From assembly GCA_023653785.1 (NCBI GenBank), contig JAMKCH010049164.1, positions 62,001 through 126,000 of the forward strand: 64,000 nucleotides of DNA, read 5' to 3'. Shown here piece by piece: positions 21,944 to 34,025 of the stretch. Source of the stretch: Ophioderma brevispina (Eukaryota > Echinodermata > Ophiuroidea > Amphilepidida > Ophiodermatidae). Below the pieces are notes generated by a model. The model was not told where the DNA came from and did no database searches. It worked only from the letters and a program-made list of their open reading frames with translations. How positions within the stretch are numbered: the stretch's first letter is position 1; each line of letters begins with the position of its first letter. Position numbers and translations under genes: made by a program.

Positions 21944-22329
21944 CTTAAAGGGACATAATGGCATGAAAAAAAATTGTTGGCATAATGAAAGGACCCTTAC
22001 TGAAATCACTTCCACGAGTTTGAAAACAATTTGGATGTTTACATTCTGTAAAAACAATAAAAACAGGAAGACGGGATTAGCACATATACAATAGCAATGG
22101 TCTGTGAGCTGATAACAACATGTTTTTCAAGTTTGGTAAATGCTGGCAGTAATGTCAGCATCCTTGTTCCAGAAATTGCCACAAACTGCTCCCCCCCCCC
22201 CGAACTCTTCCTGTTTTTATTGTTTTTACGGAATGTAAACATCCCAATTTTTTTCAACTCGTGGAAGTGATTTCAGTAAGGGTCCTTTTCATTATATCAA
22301 ATTTTTTCATGCCATTAGGTCCCTTTAAG
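21944..22329. mobile_element. TTAA-ended foldback MITE with ~127-bp TIRs
   Basis: The first and last ~127 bp are inverted copies. They share TTAAAGGGACATAATGGCAT, GGACCCTTACTGAAATCAC, TTCCACGAGTT, GGATGTTTACATTC and AAAACAATAAAAACAGGAAG. A central loop of about 130 bp includes a C10 run. TTAA lies at both ends. This is the longest TIR of the small elements here. Confidence 0.92.
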
Positions 22330-23115
22330 TGGATGAATATTTCAAATTTAATAAACAGACTTGTGTAAAACTTTGTTACAGCAGTTACTACACTTTGTGA
22401 TTACTGATTTGGTATCAGCATTTGTACATGAAAGGTATATAGTTTATTGTACTTCTTAAAAAGAGGCGCCAAGTGACATTTATGGTGATTATTTGTTATT
22501 ATCACACCTCATTTTTTAAGTTTGTGAATTTGAGTGCACATATAATAGCAATATCATTGTGCTGTACAAAGTGACTATAATATTCGTTCTGGAATGAAAT
22601 GCTTAGTTTGTTTGTGATACCAATCTGTTCTTTGACATTCTTTCAATATGGTAATCTGTAATTAATTTTTTGTTGATATTTACACCCTTTCATGTTCTAC
22701 ATGTATGTTGTCTAAAGGTCAGTCACCACAGCCAGTTTTTGCTAGAAAACACTTCCAGACTGCTCAAGACTGTTGCCGATTGGCCATTTATCGAAAATCA
22801 TGAGTAATTTTTCTTTTTTCATGTGTGTTTTGGCAAGGTCTGGGACTGTCCTGTACAGTCGTCTGCAGTCTTGTGTGGTCGAGAGCAAGTGGCAAATTTG
22901 AAAACCCGCCACAATTTTTTCTGGCAAACCTAAAAAAATTGTGGCGGGTTTTCGAATCGGGAAGGTCGGCAATGAACAATGAGCATTTTGAAGTGGTAAC
23001 CGATGAGTTGGTTTGCATCATGAGTGGTTGTGCAATTGGCAGTGGAAAAGTGGTCGGCAATGAGTCGTTCAAGCGGGAGAGAAGATGCAGCCAACTGGCC
23101 ATGTTAAATCAGTGA
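22330..23115. other. Gene-free interval
   Basis: The frames at 22742-23115 overlap on both strands and cover sequence related to the tandem repeat that follows (GCAAGTGGCAAATTTG, TGTCCTGTACAGTC). No domain was recognised. Confidence 0.4.
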
Positions 23116-23117
23116 CT

Positions 23118-23757
23118 ACACTCGGCAACTACAGAAGATAAGTCGCCGACTTGCAGTCTTGACAGCAACATGTCACAACTTGTGCTGTTGTTTTAAGGTC
23201 TGCGACTGATCGGGAACGGAACAAGTGCCACCGCCGATTAAACATGCTTGATCTTGTTAACTTTATGATGCTGTCGCCACTGCTAGGCGATTGAGCATCT
23301 CTTGTAAATTTGGCAAGTTTGAACAAGACTGCAGCCAATTTTGAAAAAAATGTGGTCTTATGTAGTTGGAAAGAATTGGGTCATGGGTTGTCTTCTATGT
23401 GACTGTACCTTTCTTGCATCAACAACTCGGTGACCAATCGACGAACAGTCTTGACAGCAACATGGCACAACTTTCCATCGTTTCAAGGTCGGCAACTGAT
23501 CAGAGACTGAACAAGTGGCGCCGCCAATTAAATATGCTTGATCTTCTTGATTTCATGATGCTGTTGCCTACTGCAAGGCATTTCAGCATCCCTTGTCTCA
23601 ATGACGACGGGGAAACTCACAGGCTAATCATCCCTGGTCGGGATAAAATTTGTAAATTTTTGTTTGGCAGCAAGTCTGAACAATACTTTCCGATTTTTTT
23701 TAAAAATTGCGGTCTTTTGTAGTCGGGAAGAGGTTGGTTCAGGAGCTGTCTTCTATG
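23118..23757 (+). repeat. Diverged tandem duplication, ~292-bp period
   Basis: Unit 1 (about 23118-23404) and unit 2 (about 23424-23757) share AGTCTTGACAGCAACATG, GGAACAAGTGCCACCGCC or its variant, AATATGCTTGATCTT, ATGATGCTGT and TTGTCTTCTATG-like ends. The 118-codon frame at 23366-23722 spans the unit junction and has no family signature, so it is not called coding. Confidence 0.7.
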
Positions 23758-24569
23758 CTTATATGAGGGAAGTTTGTTTCCAGTAGGCTGCAAAGTGCAT
23801 GTATTTTCATTCTGGAGCCATTTTTGCTGCATTTCATTTTTTATTTGATTTACTGAGAAATTTTAGTTTTTAGACAAAAATGCTTCGGAGATGGCATATT
23901 CATATTAAAAAAAAATAAAGTGATCCCAAATTGGTATTTTTTTTTTTTTTTTTTTTTACAAACTAATTGTTTGAAAGTTAAATATGGTTTGCAATGTTTG
24001 ACTTACCATTTGAGCCATTTCTAGGGGAAATTCTTTTAAAAAATAAATTTTAAAAAAATGCATTTTGCATTTAGGTTTTTGATTTCCCTTAATATTTGTT
24101 TTTATCTGAGGCACACAACTTATTGAATGTTTTAACGACATATGTTGCTTTGAACCAGTTGCATGCCTTTTGAGCTTATTGTTAACAAAATTTATGACCC
24201 ATAAAAAGTTATTCTGGTGGTACTGGCAAATAGAATAAATCTCAAACTTGGTGAAGTATTTACAATATCATTTACATATAACTGTGGGCCTAAAATGGAT
24301 CCCTGTGGTACTTCACACCTTATTTTTCTTGAAATGAGTTACAGGATTGAGTAATAGTGTATATACTGCCACCTGTTTTTCAACTATCAAACCACTTTAG
24401 TACAACACCTCTCCTACCGTAGTACTTTAGTTTATACAATAATATTTTATGTCTATTGTGTCATATGCTTTTGACATAGCAATTGCTGTTACATTATTTT
24501 CCCCAGCAGTAGTAATTTTTTCCATTAATTCTAAAATAGTCATAAATTTTTGAATGGTTAGATCTAAAG
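23758..24569. other. Gene-free interval with poly(T)
   Basis: A T21 run lies at 23937-23957. No gene was recognised. Confidence 0.4.
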
Positions 24570-25262
24570 TTAAAACACACTATCAGTGATCCACCCGGAA
24601 GAGTCAAATATTTAAAATTGGCAGGGACTAGCTTAAAAGTGAAGGATAACGTTTGCAATTTTATGGAATTTTGGGAGCCATTTTTAAAAAAAAAAAAAAA
24701 ACGTAATATTCAAAGATACAAATCTCCATTCAATTATGTGTTGTAGTAAGTGTTCGTACGGACAATGACTAAAATGTCCAATTTTGTCCTTATTAAAGGT
24801 GCAACAAGAGATTTAAAAAGAGTGTCCCAAAAAAAATTTGAAAATTCTAATTTTGGTACTGGTGTAAAGCTTTATACAAAAAACATCAGCATCTGTAAGG
24901 ATTAAGCTGAGACTGTTTCTTTGGTAAAAATGTGAATTCTATTTTTGTATAGGAGCAAATACGAAATTCAGCCTGTTTTCTATTGAAATATAAGCATATA
25001 AAATCACCTTTGTTTTCACTTTTAAGACATACTGTACCAATCCAAGTTAATAATCATTTGAGGGTCTAAACTATATGCACCTACATATGACACCTTTCAT
25101 GGATGTCCTCAAATATCTAGTGCAACTTTAATATTAGGCTGGGTTTGGTCTTACTACTTGTGGCCTGTTAGGATACCCATACTGGTTCCAGACATGAAAA
25201 ATCTGATTTTTGATGATTTTGTTTAAATTTTTGATTTATCAAACCACAGACTGTGCCTTTAA
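24570..25262 (+). mobile_element. TTAA MITE family M1, copy C, carrying a nested element
   Basis: It begins TTAAAACACACTATCAGTGA and ends CCACAGACTGTGCCTTTAA. The internal M1 landmarks are in order (AAAAGTGAAGGATAA, CAAAGATACAAATCTCC, AAAAATCTGATTTTTGATG). The copy is split at about 24790 by the M2 element 24793-25131, after which the M1 sequence resumes. Confidence 0.88.
24793..25131 (+). mobile_element. TTAA-ended MITE family M2, nested in M1
   Basis: A 339-bp element runs from TTAAAGGTGCAACAAGAG to TAGTGCAACTTTAA. The M1 copy D shows the empty site as GTTATTATTAGG, so the insertion is confirmed. The duplicated target could be TA or part of TTAA, and cannot be fixed by eye. A related diverged copy lies at 21641-21900 and a fragment near 52253. 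Confidence 0.85.
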
Positions 25263-25783
25263 ATATGAAATACATCCATTAAATACCAGCCTTTCCACGA
25301 ATTGAGATACTGTGTTGTTCATAAACGCCCCTGCTCTAATAAACGCCCCCTACGATTTTTTGATAAAACAATTCAAGAAAATGAGTTACGCTTACCTAAA
25401 TCACATGATTTAATGGCCGGGACTGTCGTAATCCATATCATAATCGCTGTTGTGCACAGTTGTAATAGTTTAATTAGTATGGATCTTTGACCTCGGTAGG
25501 TGCGAAAACAGCACCCGCCTGCTTGTTGGTTTGTATTATTGTTAATCAGCGAAAATAAGCATGTGTAAGGTGATTTTTGCGGGATTTTTGACTTTCCATT
25601 TTTGATTGTAATAAATGCCCTCCCTTTTGAAAAATGCACCGCCCCTGGGGCATTTATTAGGAAAAATAGGGTAAACAGGGCAAGACTGATACTTGTCTAT
25701 AGTTAGAGAATAACTCAGGTGCTTCTTTCTTATATAATTATTATTTTCAAATTGTGTAATTTTTAATGTTCATTTTTAGTTAG
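25263..25783. repeat. Region with AAACGCCCC motifs, probable old element
   Basis: AATAAACGCCCCCTACGATT at 25337 and a reversed counterpart with GGGGCATTTATTAGG near 25645 suggest the two ends of a roughly 340-bp element. Pairing is weak and the boundaries are not fixed. No coding frame with a domain was found. Confidence 0.35.
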
Positions 25784-26160
25784 TACCGTAACCACTCGGG
25801 TATAAGCCCACCTTCGGGTATAAGCCCACCCCCAATTGTTAAAGAAAATACAGGAGCTAACATACACTCGGGCATAAGCCCAGGTGGTAATTTTAGCATT
25901 CATGAAACCATGTGGCAGTAATTACACAAACAAAATCACATTTTAATACTTGAAAGTAGGACCCAATGCAATTGAGATGCATTGCTACAACTAAAGTGTA
26001 CATTAAATGGTATCTGGTGTCTAATATGTCCTTGAAATGGTATTTGCAATTTTGATATTTGCTCCCAAGTTCTAGCCCCTCCCCGGGTATAAGCCCACCC
26101 CTATTTTGAAGTAAAATCTTCCTCTTTGGGGGGTGGGCTTATACCCGAGTGCTTACGGTA
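25784..26160. mobile_element. 377-bp MITE with CGGGTATAAGCCCACC TIRs
   Basis: The ends TACCGTAACCACTCGGG and complement TACCGTAAGCACTCGGG match, followed by TATAAGCCCACC on both arms. CGGGTATAAGCCCACC is repeated internally at 25814, and close variants occur at 25868 and 26086. The target duplication is unclear; TTAG is possible. Confidence 0.85.
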
Positions 26161-26222
26161 ATTAGAGTTGTATATTTTTGGTATTTTGTTTAATTAGATT
26201 ATTTATTTATATATTTTATGTA

Positions 26223-26570
26223 TTAAAGGTACTTTCGAAAAATTATCCAAAAATCAGATTTTTGCATGTTTGTAAACAAGTATTCTAACATACTCTACAA
26301 GTTGTAAGACCAAAAGCAACCTAATAATAACAAAATCGGATATTTTAGTCATTACTGTCGGTACAGACACTTATACGGACACGTAATTGATTGGAGATTC
26401 ATATTTTTGAAAAATGCTGTTTTCTGCCTTTTCTCTCAATTTCTCAGTTGGAAAAAATAATGTATAGGAATTCTGCAGACTTATCCTTCACTTTTAAGCT
26501 ATTCCTGTAAATTTCAAATATTTTGAGGAATTTTGACTCATTTGGGCAAATCACTGGTAGTGTCTTCAAG
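26223..26570 (-). mobile_element. TTAA MITE family M1, copy D (reverse)
   Basis: This is the full-length reverse copy. AAAATCAGATTTTTGCATG is near the left end, TTATCCTTCACTTTTAAG is near 26492, and the right end is TCACTGGTAGTGTCTTCAAG. It preserves the uninterrupted target (CCTAATAATAAC on this strand) into which M2 inserted in copy C. Confidence 0.88.
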
Positions 26571-27134
26571 TAAAAAAAAAAAGAAATAGAGGGGAATGCC
26601 CTTCATGCACCTTTTTTACTTTGACTGGTAAAACAGAACATAACAATGATAAGTGCATGCAAATCAATGTGTATTGAACATGTATGCAGAGAAAGTAGAA
26701 TTTCCATTCGACAGCAATATTGTGAAACATATAGTAATATACATGTAATAATAATTTGTTAATATCCATAGCCCTTAAACAATATGAACCAAGTCAACCA
26801 TGTTATACTCATGGGAAAATATAATTTGTCCCAGGTTTCTAATTTAAATTGTTGTTGGTCATGTCACATACTGCTTTTATAATCTTTTTCTCAGTAGTAG
26901 CTAGTTGTAACTCACTTTTATATAAAAAAAAGTAAATTACTGTGAAATGTAATTTCCAAAATGCACATTTCATCAAATAAAACTTTAAAACTACACATGA
27001 CTGTATAAGATGCAACCAATATGATTCTCTATTAAAATAAGGCAGAGGTGTACTAAGAATCATAAGAGTTCAAGAACTGTGTATTATTGGCAAAGGAGTT
27101 CTCAGATCTCTTTACTCAAAGTCAATGGGCTTTA
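26571..27134. other. Gene-free interval upstream of duplicated block
   Basis: AT-rich DNA; nothing was recognised. The tandem GPCR unit begins near 27135. Confidence 0.4.
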
Positions 27135-27231
27135 TTTTATGAAGTGCATTGATAGCATCTATAATTCCTATAGCTACTCTAATACTGTACATGTGTACTG
27201 AGTAAAGATTATGTGAACCAGTATGAGGTGA

Positions 27232-27560
27232 TGGTTTATACCTGGACCCATGCTAGGCAATTTCCTGGGCCTCACACACCAATGATTTTAGTGGTATAGA
27301 TAGACAGATTGTGACATGCTGCCAACACACGTTAGTTGGCAGACCAGCCAATGTCAGGTTACAGTTTCAAAAAGAGACTAGAGGCGGAGACGTTATTATG
27401 TCTAGAATCAAGGGCAGGTTCCAGCCAGAATTGCTTATGTCTTGCTAGCTTTAGCAATGGTTCAGCTTCACTGTGCTAAAACAATGAAACCACTGAAGTG
27501 AATCTGTGCTACTTCTCGCCCACATTCCCAGGTATAGAGTTAAAACACACATTTTTGAAC
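27232..27560 (-). repeat. Dispersed repeat R1, copy 3, 3' of the GPCR
   Basis: This is a reverse-orientation copy of 8030-8275 and 1-190. It directly follows the receptor's 3' end on the minus strand, so it may be transcribed as 3' UTR. Confidence 0.6.
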
Positions 27561-27614
27561 CCAGCTTTGACGATCCTGTGAATGCCTCTGAATGGTGTTC
27601 AGGAGATGGTTGAT

Positions 27615-28570
27615 TTAGTTTGCTGGTGTTCTCTCAGTTTCTGGATCGTGCCTTGGCTCAACTTGATTCCTAGCAAAGCCCAAAGCTTGGAGAAATCCTC
27701 TTCGATAATTGGGACTAAGCATTAGATACAATATAGGGTTAATGGCAGAGTTCAACATATTTAAGATATCAGTGGTGTAGAACAAAAACATTTTTTTAGC
27801 CTGCGAAAATTCCAAAAGTGACTTCTTCAGAAGTGCCAAATTCTGCAGTATCAGAAATTGACCTGGTGCAAGGCAACAGAAGAAAACGCAAGAATTAGCA
27901 ATGAGCATCAAAGTTATTTGATTTCTGATTTTTTTATTCGACTGGTTGTCATTTCCTCCAGGGGGTGGTTTGTTAAGTTTCTGGACAATCTTGACGAAGA
28001 GGACACTATTGATAATGAAAGCAGCGATGAAAGGAATGGCTTGTGTCATATCAGCCACTCTTTGAAAAATGGGAATTACGGGGTCGCAAAGTCTAATCGC
28101 ATCAGGAAAGTCATTGTATTTTTTCTTTCTCTGGATGGCCAGATTATGCAGATGTACCGACCGAACTGGCCATAACCAATGTGACGACTGTAAGCGATTG
28201 GCACATAAATAGCCATGCAAGAATGGCGCTGAATGCCAAGAACGCTGCTTCTTGTGCTTCTATCCGTACTTGAGAGGGTGACAAATGGCAAGCAATCTCT
28301 CAAGCTTACAAAGTAATGAGAAATAGTGCAAGATGATAAATGTTGTGTGCAAATGAATACCAACCACACCCAAACCGTGTTCGGAAAAGTGCTTCTACAG
28401 ACACAGCAGGTCTAACGTATCCAGCTATTTTGTTCCAGTTTCCATGGTAATAAAAGCAATCAGCAGCAGCAACATTTGCGAGATAGAAGTTTGTCACTGT
28501 TCGCATACCTTCACTATTGCATCAAGAGAAGAAGGCAATATTTCCCAAAAATCCTATGTAAAGAGGATAG
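27615..28570 (-). pseudogene. Class A (rhodopsin-like) GPCR, frameshifted copy 1
   Basis: This is a single-exon seven-helix receptor on the minus strand, read from 28570 to the stop at 27615, with at least three frame changes. TM1 motif GFLGNI lies near 28545. TM2 block NFYLANVAAAD is near 28480. After TM3 comes SLERLLAICHPLKY at about 28275-28310, the DRY-region equivalent with E-R. TM4 contains AILAWLFM. The loop-2 cysteine is in RLCDPVIP. The last 201 codons (27615-28220) are open from loop 2: TM5 59-80, TM6 102-126 with CCLAP in place of the usual CWxP, TM7 145-168 with NPILY, then a short tail without cysteine palmitoylation sites. A stop also interrupts the sequence just after TM1. The ligand is unknown; the Leu/Phe-rich core with ERLLAICHPLKY suggests a peptide-receptor-like orphan. 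The breaks may be decay or consensus errors. Confidence 0.85.
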
Positions 28571-30240
28571 AATTATACCTTTCTTCTTTCCAGTATGGAG
28601 TAATAGAACCATGTCACAAAAGAAAAACTGTTCAGGACGAATCAATGAGCATAAATTATGTTTAGAGCTGAATCGTGTGTAGCCCTGCACATTATATGAC
28701 GTCATTCAACGTGCACGTCATGAGGATCTTCTATTGCAATAGCTATCCTAATATTGATGGTAAACATTAACCGTTTTGCCTTGGAAACTGTTGCGGTACC
28801 GATGCAGTTTTACATTTTTACATAGCTTGAACCCATGCCTCTACTCATTGCTTTTTCCCCGAATAAAATCAGCGAGAGAAAAGTCGATCTAACTACGTTT
28901 TTCGGCAATCTTAGGCTTGTGCATCACTTTTTTTTTAACTTTTCGGTTCGAACTGAATGATTATGGTGAGTAAGCGGTAGTAAATGGTTGGAATTCTTAC
29001 CCCGCCGTGTGTTGTAAAAATATTTTGTAGTTGATGACACTGTTTAATCGAAAATTAAGCCTTCAGCTCGCAATTGGTGCAGATTTATCATGCATTGTCC
29101 ATTTTAATGTATGTGGCAGTTTGTGATATCAAAAACAGACCACAGATATTGCACACAAATAATTCGGGAATCCGCGTGGTAGTCATATGGGCTTTAATAT
29201 TGATTTTGCACCCTAGGGTCGGTGTACTCCGCTCAGGGGTAAAATAGCTGTAAATAAAGGAATGATTAATAGTAATAACGATAGCTATGAGGTGTCACAT
29301 GGTCATATTCCACATTCGAGGCTGGGATTGGGGGAGGGGGGGAGGGGACGAGGTAATGTGTCATGTATATACAGCGCTGGCATGGGGGGAGGGGATTGGT
29401 TGTACGTGACAGGGAATCTGTATGCTTTCCAGGCAGATGGGGTCAGCTAGTTATTATTTCTACATTTTTGACAAATGATTACTGCATTCCCGTTTGTTGA
29501 TTAAAGTGGTGGGGAGGGGTAGGCGGAAGGTATGTTCACAAGTGGTTGTACATGTGTCGTTCCCCCATTGGGGTGGTCAATGAGAATTTCTACATTTTTG
29601 AAAATTTGGACAAGGTCGTCTGCAGGGGGTGGGGAGAGGAGGGTGGGGTGGGGAAGGGTGGTTACAGGGGATGGAAAGGGAACTCACCTCATGACCCCCT
29701 TACCGTGCAGAATTTACATCACTTAAAGGGTCATAAGACTACTTGCATATGGACCAAACGTATTTTTGATACATGCAGGGAACCTATAAGGCCGAATAAA
29801 ATTTAGAAATGGATTATAGGCATAATTGTGTTATTGATCAACTACAGTCCTTTCCTGTGATTTTAGAGACATCTAGGGGGGTCTATTCCTTGTAACCCCC
29901 AAATAAAGAAAAAGGGCCTCAAACCATTTTTTTTTCTGATTCGGCTGAAAATTTACTGGTTATCAAATTTTCATGAACGCCATTTTTAGTGCATTTTCAG
30001 TAAAAGATAGCAAAAGTTTTTATAATCAAAAAGGGCGACACGCACAACTCCCATGGTTACTACGGTGAATTCGCCAGGGACGTTCATGGAATCTATCAGC
30101 TGACGGCAACCGACACAGCGAAGCTCATTAAATATGCCCGATAGTGAACTCGATTGTGACCCTTCAGGAAAAAACATATTGCGCATGCCAGATCGAGAAC
30201 AAATCGACTGTGGCCGTAATTGTAAGTTTTGATTGTGCAT
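28571..30240. other. Receptor 5' flank and G-rich interval
   Basis: DNA upstream of the GPCR (minus-strand sense), with no further exon recognised. G-rich stretches at 29325-29395 and 29510-29680 have runs of four or more G and could form quadruplexes. The open frames across them are compositional artefacts. Confidence 0.45.
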
Positions 30241-30249
30241 GTGGTGGTC

Positions 30250-30470
30250 ATCTCTTAATCTCCTTGTCCCTCAATATTTTCCAAGGATTTAACTGCTGTT
30301 TGCAGGCCGATGCCAATTTCACTCTCTGGTTTTGAAATAAACTCCATACTTTGTCTTTGGTCCTCTTTTTATGAAATTTTGATAGGCTAACTTTATAAGT
30401 ATATTCCATTATTTTCAATTTGCACATCAATATTTAAACTGTATCAGCTTGTAAAGAAATTTTTGTGCCC
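30250..30470. repeat. Unit 1 block matching 48262-48480
   Basis: It shares CTCCTTGTC, CAATATTTTCCAAGGAT (variant), TTTGCAGG, TTTGAAATAAACTCCATACTT (variant) and CACATCAATATTTAAACT. It supports the extent of the tandem duplication 5' of the GPCR. Confidence 0.75.
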
Positions 30471-30779
30471 TTTCCTGTTTTACTTTCTCTCTCCTTGTCA
30501 CTGGCATAACTGTTGGAATTTTTTCTTGGTCATTGGATGAATGATTGGATATGGTTGTACATCCAAATTGCCATGGCAACAGTGAAGTCATGAATTAATA
30601 AACTAGATATCGGTGATTCATTGTCAGGCATTACTTAGGAAAATAACAAAGTAGACGAAAGAAGGCCACGTTGCATTGTGTTTTTTTTCACAGCTTGCTC
30701 CCCATTGTTTAATGTATAAGGGAAGGGAGATGATTGAGAATCATTTAGGCAAAAATGATAGGTAAATTCGATGAATTAG

Positions 30780-31006
30780 TTTGGTATTGTCCAAAGATAT
30801 GAATCCCCATTGAATTTTGTAGGAGTAAGTGTGCGTACAGAGAGTAATGACTAAAATATACGATTTGTCCTTTTAGTTCTTTTTGGTCCTATAACTTGTA
30901 GGTTACGGTATGTTCATGATACTTAAACTTGTTACAACATGCCAAATCTGATTTTGATGATTTTTTTTTATTTTCTGGTGAGCAAATCACTGATAGTGCC
31001 CCGTAA
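30780..31006 (+). mobile_element. TTAA MITE family M1, copy E (5'-truncated)
   Basis: It starts within the M1 interior (CCAAAGATATGAATCCCCAT) and runs to the right end AAATCACTGATAGTGCCCCG. The left third is missing. Confidence 0.7.
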
Positions 31007-33559
31007 ATGAGAAGTAAATATCAGATTTAAAAAAAACTGTTGGCAAGTTTTCAATACCAGAATAGAAGCAGTTGAGGGGCTAGTCCGTTACTTTTTCGTA
31101 GGTAACAAAGTAAAAGGGGTAGGGGTAAGTCATGAAATGCATAAATAATGGTCAAGAGAACGTATTGTAATTGCAGAAAATAAGGCAAAAATGGTTGCTC
31201 ATAAAGAATGCCGCACATTGGTTTTAATTCACATTTATAAGACATTTCTTTTTTATCTTGTTTAAAATAAAGTTCAGAAAGAAATATGACATTTTGATTA
31301 GTTCTGTATTTATATAACTATTTGTTTAGAGTTGTACTGAGGACTAGATTGCAGACTTTCGCAATTGTGGACCGAGGTCTGATCCGGAACGCGAAGACTT
31401 TTAATTCGGATCGCGACATACCCCAGAAAATTAAGCAATATCTGAACCATTGGCCAAGTATAATGTTCTGGACCTGAGATTTTGAGGACAAAAAAATGTT
31501 TTAAATTATTTAGCCCCTGGCTTTTTTAAAAACGCTATTGTTTTTTAATTTTTTATTTTTTAATTTTATAAAGGGGAGTATTGGGGAAGCGGATTCTTTC
31601 TGTTTGTGCGCGGTGTTCCATTTTGGTTTGGTTGACTGGTTTGTGCGTTATTTGCATGCTTTTCCTATCAACTCATATTGGTCCAACAACCAATGACCGA
31701 GCTGAGCCAAGGCTGGTTCCTAAGCACAATCATGTAGGTTCATAAATTGAAAGCACAAATGGGTAAGTTGTAGAATCTACAGGATACCTCACTATAGAAA
31801 ACTTAAGGCACTCACAGCGCCACTGTGCAGTCAAGTCATTGCAAGCAAAAAAGACCTGGTTTCGATTACGCTCGAGCTTTTAACAATGTTTATTCATGCG
31901 GCGTGATGGAGGATAAGTTTGGGATCAGGCAGTGCCCCACAGCATTAGAAGTCATAGCTGGAAAAAGTGATACAATTTAGTCACCTATACACCATATAAT
32001 TCAATCATGCAAAGGCCTCTTCTTAAGCATGCCAACTCAACCTTATTTCAATGCCAAGCAAGCAAGGAGATTGGAGATAGGCACAGACTATCTCCTCTAA
32101 TAACAGTAGTGAAAGCTTTCAAATATGTCACCAAACAATAGGTCACCAAAAAATAGCTCACCAACTAGAGCTCACAATAGCGCAACAGTAGCTACTAGTC
32201 AATAGGTTAATAACTATAATAATCATCCATATCCAGCAAAGTGTAAAAATTAATGAATTTCCAGAGTAGCTTAAAGGGATTGCAGCGATAATGCGCTAGA
32301 ATCGAAAAAATGTGGAAATGCATTTTTTTTAAACTTAGAAATCAGGGATAAGTGCGTATACTTCCAATAACTGCTTTAATGCTGAAAAAATCGCCAAATA
32401 GTGAACTATTGAAGTATTGGAGGAATTGTCATACCGTCTCACCCAATTAGACATACATCGACGGCATTTCAAAATCTGCAATAAACCACTCTGATTGTGG
32501 TTTACACCATACAAATAAACAAAAGATTCAATTAATGTTTGTGTTGATGGTTTAAACGTATGATCATGTGTGACAATATCACGCTGAAAATCTGTGATAT
32601 TCACCGGGAAATCCTTTTATGATATCAAGTCGTAATTTTGATAACGCACGTATAGAAAGTACAGAATAGATAAAAAGTACTGCCTTTGTATTTATCTTTA
32701 TTACACGGATTCAAGCAAACCATTGCAGGTTATGTTCGCATATCCATACCAGTAACAAAAATTATAAAAATATGAATTTTGGATGATTTTTTCGATGTTT
32801 CGGATTAGGTATGATTTATTGGCTGCGTGTCCTGGATAGATTTGTTGAAAATTGAAGGACAGGCAGAAAGAAAAATGTATGGCAATTTTAATATTTTTTA
32901 CAAAATGAGTTTCGAGTTATTTCAAATTAAAAGTCAGTGGGTCCCTAAAACTATGAAAATTTGAATTTGCACTAATGTAAAGCTTTCTATCAAAATATGT
33001 CCATGTGAGGGATTTAAAGGTACATTTATCATGGTCCGATCGCTAATAGCTCGTCCCCAGGGACCCCCGATTTACAGGAAGTGGTCAAAAATTGGTATCA
33101 GAAGCAAAAGCTATTTTTCTAATTTATCCTGTGAAATATTAAGGGCTAAGGTGTGTTTGAGGTTTAATGTTATGAGCAAAAAATATGCCCCCATTTTAGT
33201 CGACCAATAGTACTTTTACTGAGTACTCTATGGGGATGACAAAATCACATTTTTAGCTCTCACTTAAAAAAATGGGTTGAAATATCATTTTAATTGGTTT
33301 TTTGCACATAGAGCTGTGTTTGCCATTTGAAGAATATATTTTTTAATTTTCTATATGTGCTGGCTAGATACAAATTTGGATGTTTTGGTAAACTTTTGTC
33401 ATAATTGTATGATTTTTTTTCTAGAAATAGAATGTGCCAATTCTTAATAATTTGTTGAAAGACATACCTTCAATCTTAACAAATAAGTGTCATATGAAAT
33501 TTGAAAGAGAATCCAATTAAGAAATTATCTCACTAGATTTTTGAAGCAAGTGTTTTTGA
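31007..33559. other. Gene-free interval
   Basis: Fragments reminiscent of M1 (about 32700-32810) and M2 (about 32940-33020, with GTAAAGCTTTCTATCAAAA) are eroded. No domain-bearing frame was found on either strand. Confidence 0.45.
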
Positions 33560-34025
33560 TTTTAAGTTAGAGATGTTTTTACACCAATTTCTTAATTTTA
33601 AAAATCAAAATTAAAAATGTTTTCCAAATATATATGATTTATTCAAAAAATCTACCAGAGAATTAGATTGTTTTGACTCAAACTACCTGAAGTTTTTGAT
33701 ACCAAAGGTTTCCTCCATCTTAAGCTAGAAAAAATTATTACTTCAAAAAAATCAGGGAATTTAACAAAAATAAAATTAAAATGTAGAGAAAAAACTTAAG
33801 AAATTGTGATTTTTAAAATTTGGGAAAGAGATGTGCACTGAAGTTTATCCTTATAAGAAAAGTTTTCAATAGTTGAGTAAACCGATTTTAAGTAGTCATT
33901 ATTCTGTGGGAGCATAGCCAATAATCCGACCTTAAAAAGTGGCAAGAACAGTATGAACTTCTATTCAATTGCCTTTTGCAGTATTAAACCCCTTGGGCAC
34001 TAACATTTTATTTATGATACAACTA

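Larger units (their letters stand above)
27135..34025. repeat. GPCR tandem-duplication unit 1
   Basis: Blocks in unit 1 recur in the same order in unit 2: 27135-27560 with 43570-43970; the GPCR 27600-28570 with 43985-44876 plus 48109-48225; 30250-30470 with 48262-48480; 33560-33980 with 48500-48960; then the TTAA MITE starting at 33984 with the one at 48961. Unit 1 is longer because 28700-30240 and 30470-33550 have no counterpart in unit 2. They could be insertions here or deletions there. Confidence 0.8.

Noticed and set aside
23366..23722. 118-codon frame over the tandem repeat
   Set aside because: It spans the junction of two diverged repeat units. Equivalent sequence in unit 1 is not open, and no family signature is seen.
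28571..28705. 63-codon minus-strand frame upstream of the GPCR as its N-terminus
   Set aside because: The TM1 motif GFLGNI lies in a different frame. This frame has no receptor features, although it overlaps the real N-terminal DNA.
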